A stretch of DNA of 64,000 nucleotides, from positions 48,949,746-49,013,745 of the forward strand of contig OY744613.1 in the NCBI GenBank assembly GCA_963556255.1. The letters run 5' to 3'. The stretch comes from Allolobophora icterica (Eukaryota; Annelida; Clitellata; Crassiclitellata; Lumbricidae). The notes under the pieces were generated by a model. The model ran no database searches and had not been told where the DNA came from. It saw nothing but the letters and a program-made list of their open reading frames with translations. Positions 63,694 through 64,000 of this stretch are shown piece after piece. Position numbers and translations under genes: made by a program. Numbering within the stretch: position 1 is the first letter of the stretch; the number at the start of each line of letters is the position of its first letter.

Positions 63694-64000
63694 CCTTCGC
63701 AGGATGGAAAGATTTTACGATACACGGAGGACGAAGACGGGTAATTTTTTACCCCAAAACAATGTGTAATATCTCAGCTCACAGGTAAGCTACGATGACA
63801 AATGAAGTGTCAGTTGTAACATTTCCAAGGTCAATGAATCGATTTATCATAGTGGCAATAGTGTGCAAATACAACTTTTCAAGATGGCGGTCCATATGGC
63901 CGCTAAAACACAAAAAATGTATATCTAAGCACGTAGGTAAGCTACAATGACAAATGAAGTGTCAATTGTAACATTTTCAAGATCAATAAATCGATTTATC
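63694..64000 (+). mobile_element. Possible left end of another piggyBac-like element
   Basis: TTAA (63690-63693) is followed by CCTTCGCAGGATGGAAAG and, further in, a GGGTAATTTTTTACCCC palindrome, a layout that parallels the left end at 37073 (CCCTTCGTCGGG then a GGGGTCA..TGACCCC palindrome). Inside are two copies of a roughly 148-bp repeat (TAAGCTAC.ATGACAAATGAA at about 63786 and 63934). The window ends before any right end. Confidence 0.4.

Overview
The window looks like a stretch of an invertebrate animal genome. It is AT-rich, the coding capacity is dominated by arrays of Cys2-His2 (C2H2) zinc fingers, a splice acceptor consensus precedes the zinc-finger start exon, and the rest is transposable elements and tandem repeats. 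No prokaryotic gene organisation is present. The species cannot be named from the sequence. TAGGCCTA palindromes are conspicuously frequent, but I give that no taxonomic weight.

Host genes: a cluster of related C2H2 zinc-finger genes, mostly on the minus strand. They are a linker fragment at the left edge (1-110), a broken copy A (170-925), copy B (8643-10655), a short intact copy (40171-41268), a large broken copy C (47606-52330) with a 17-unit 168-bp expansion, and copy D (58317-60209). Copies B, C and D are each followed on the low-coordinate side by an older decayed relic (about 7700-8300, 46230-47430, 57760-58170). A divergent plus-strand relative lies at about 33466-35109. All members that reach the C-terminus share an unusual C-terminal CxxC...HC module. 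Copies A, B, C and D also share about 2 kb of upstream DNA, including a distal block with an AA[A/G]ATGGCG (YY1-like) site, so gene and promoter were duplicated together.

Mobile DNA, left to right: minisatellite-bearing foldback-like elements with 8-bp duplications, a hAT-type MITE (TSD TTTCTATC), a piggyBac-type MITE with TTAA ends (3266-4533; second copy inverted at 61819-63096), a 514-bp foldback element, two tRNA-derived SINEs, several 5'-truncated non-LTR retrotransposons, a 2.3-kb piggyBac element (37073-39378) with a decayed transposase, a SINE-like insertion with an 11-bp duplication, and a hAT-like 2.5-kb nest (54401-56926).

The most striking object is at 11316-29655. A 418-bp minisatellite element (8-bp duplication TAAATCTC) is split by a 17.9-kb element (11563-29484). 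The arms of that element are long inverted arrays of a 189-bp satellite, about 8.8 and 4.6 kb. Its core carries the remains of a Polinton/Maverick-type protein-primed family B DNA polymerase with small Cys-rich and acidic ORFs. It separates gene B from its distal upstream block by about 18 kb. Because the upstream regions of A, B, C and D are paralogous, most insertions can be checked against an empty site in another copy within this same window.
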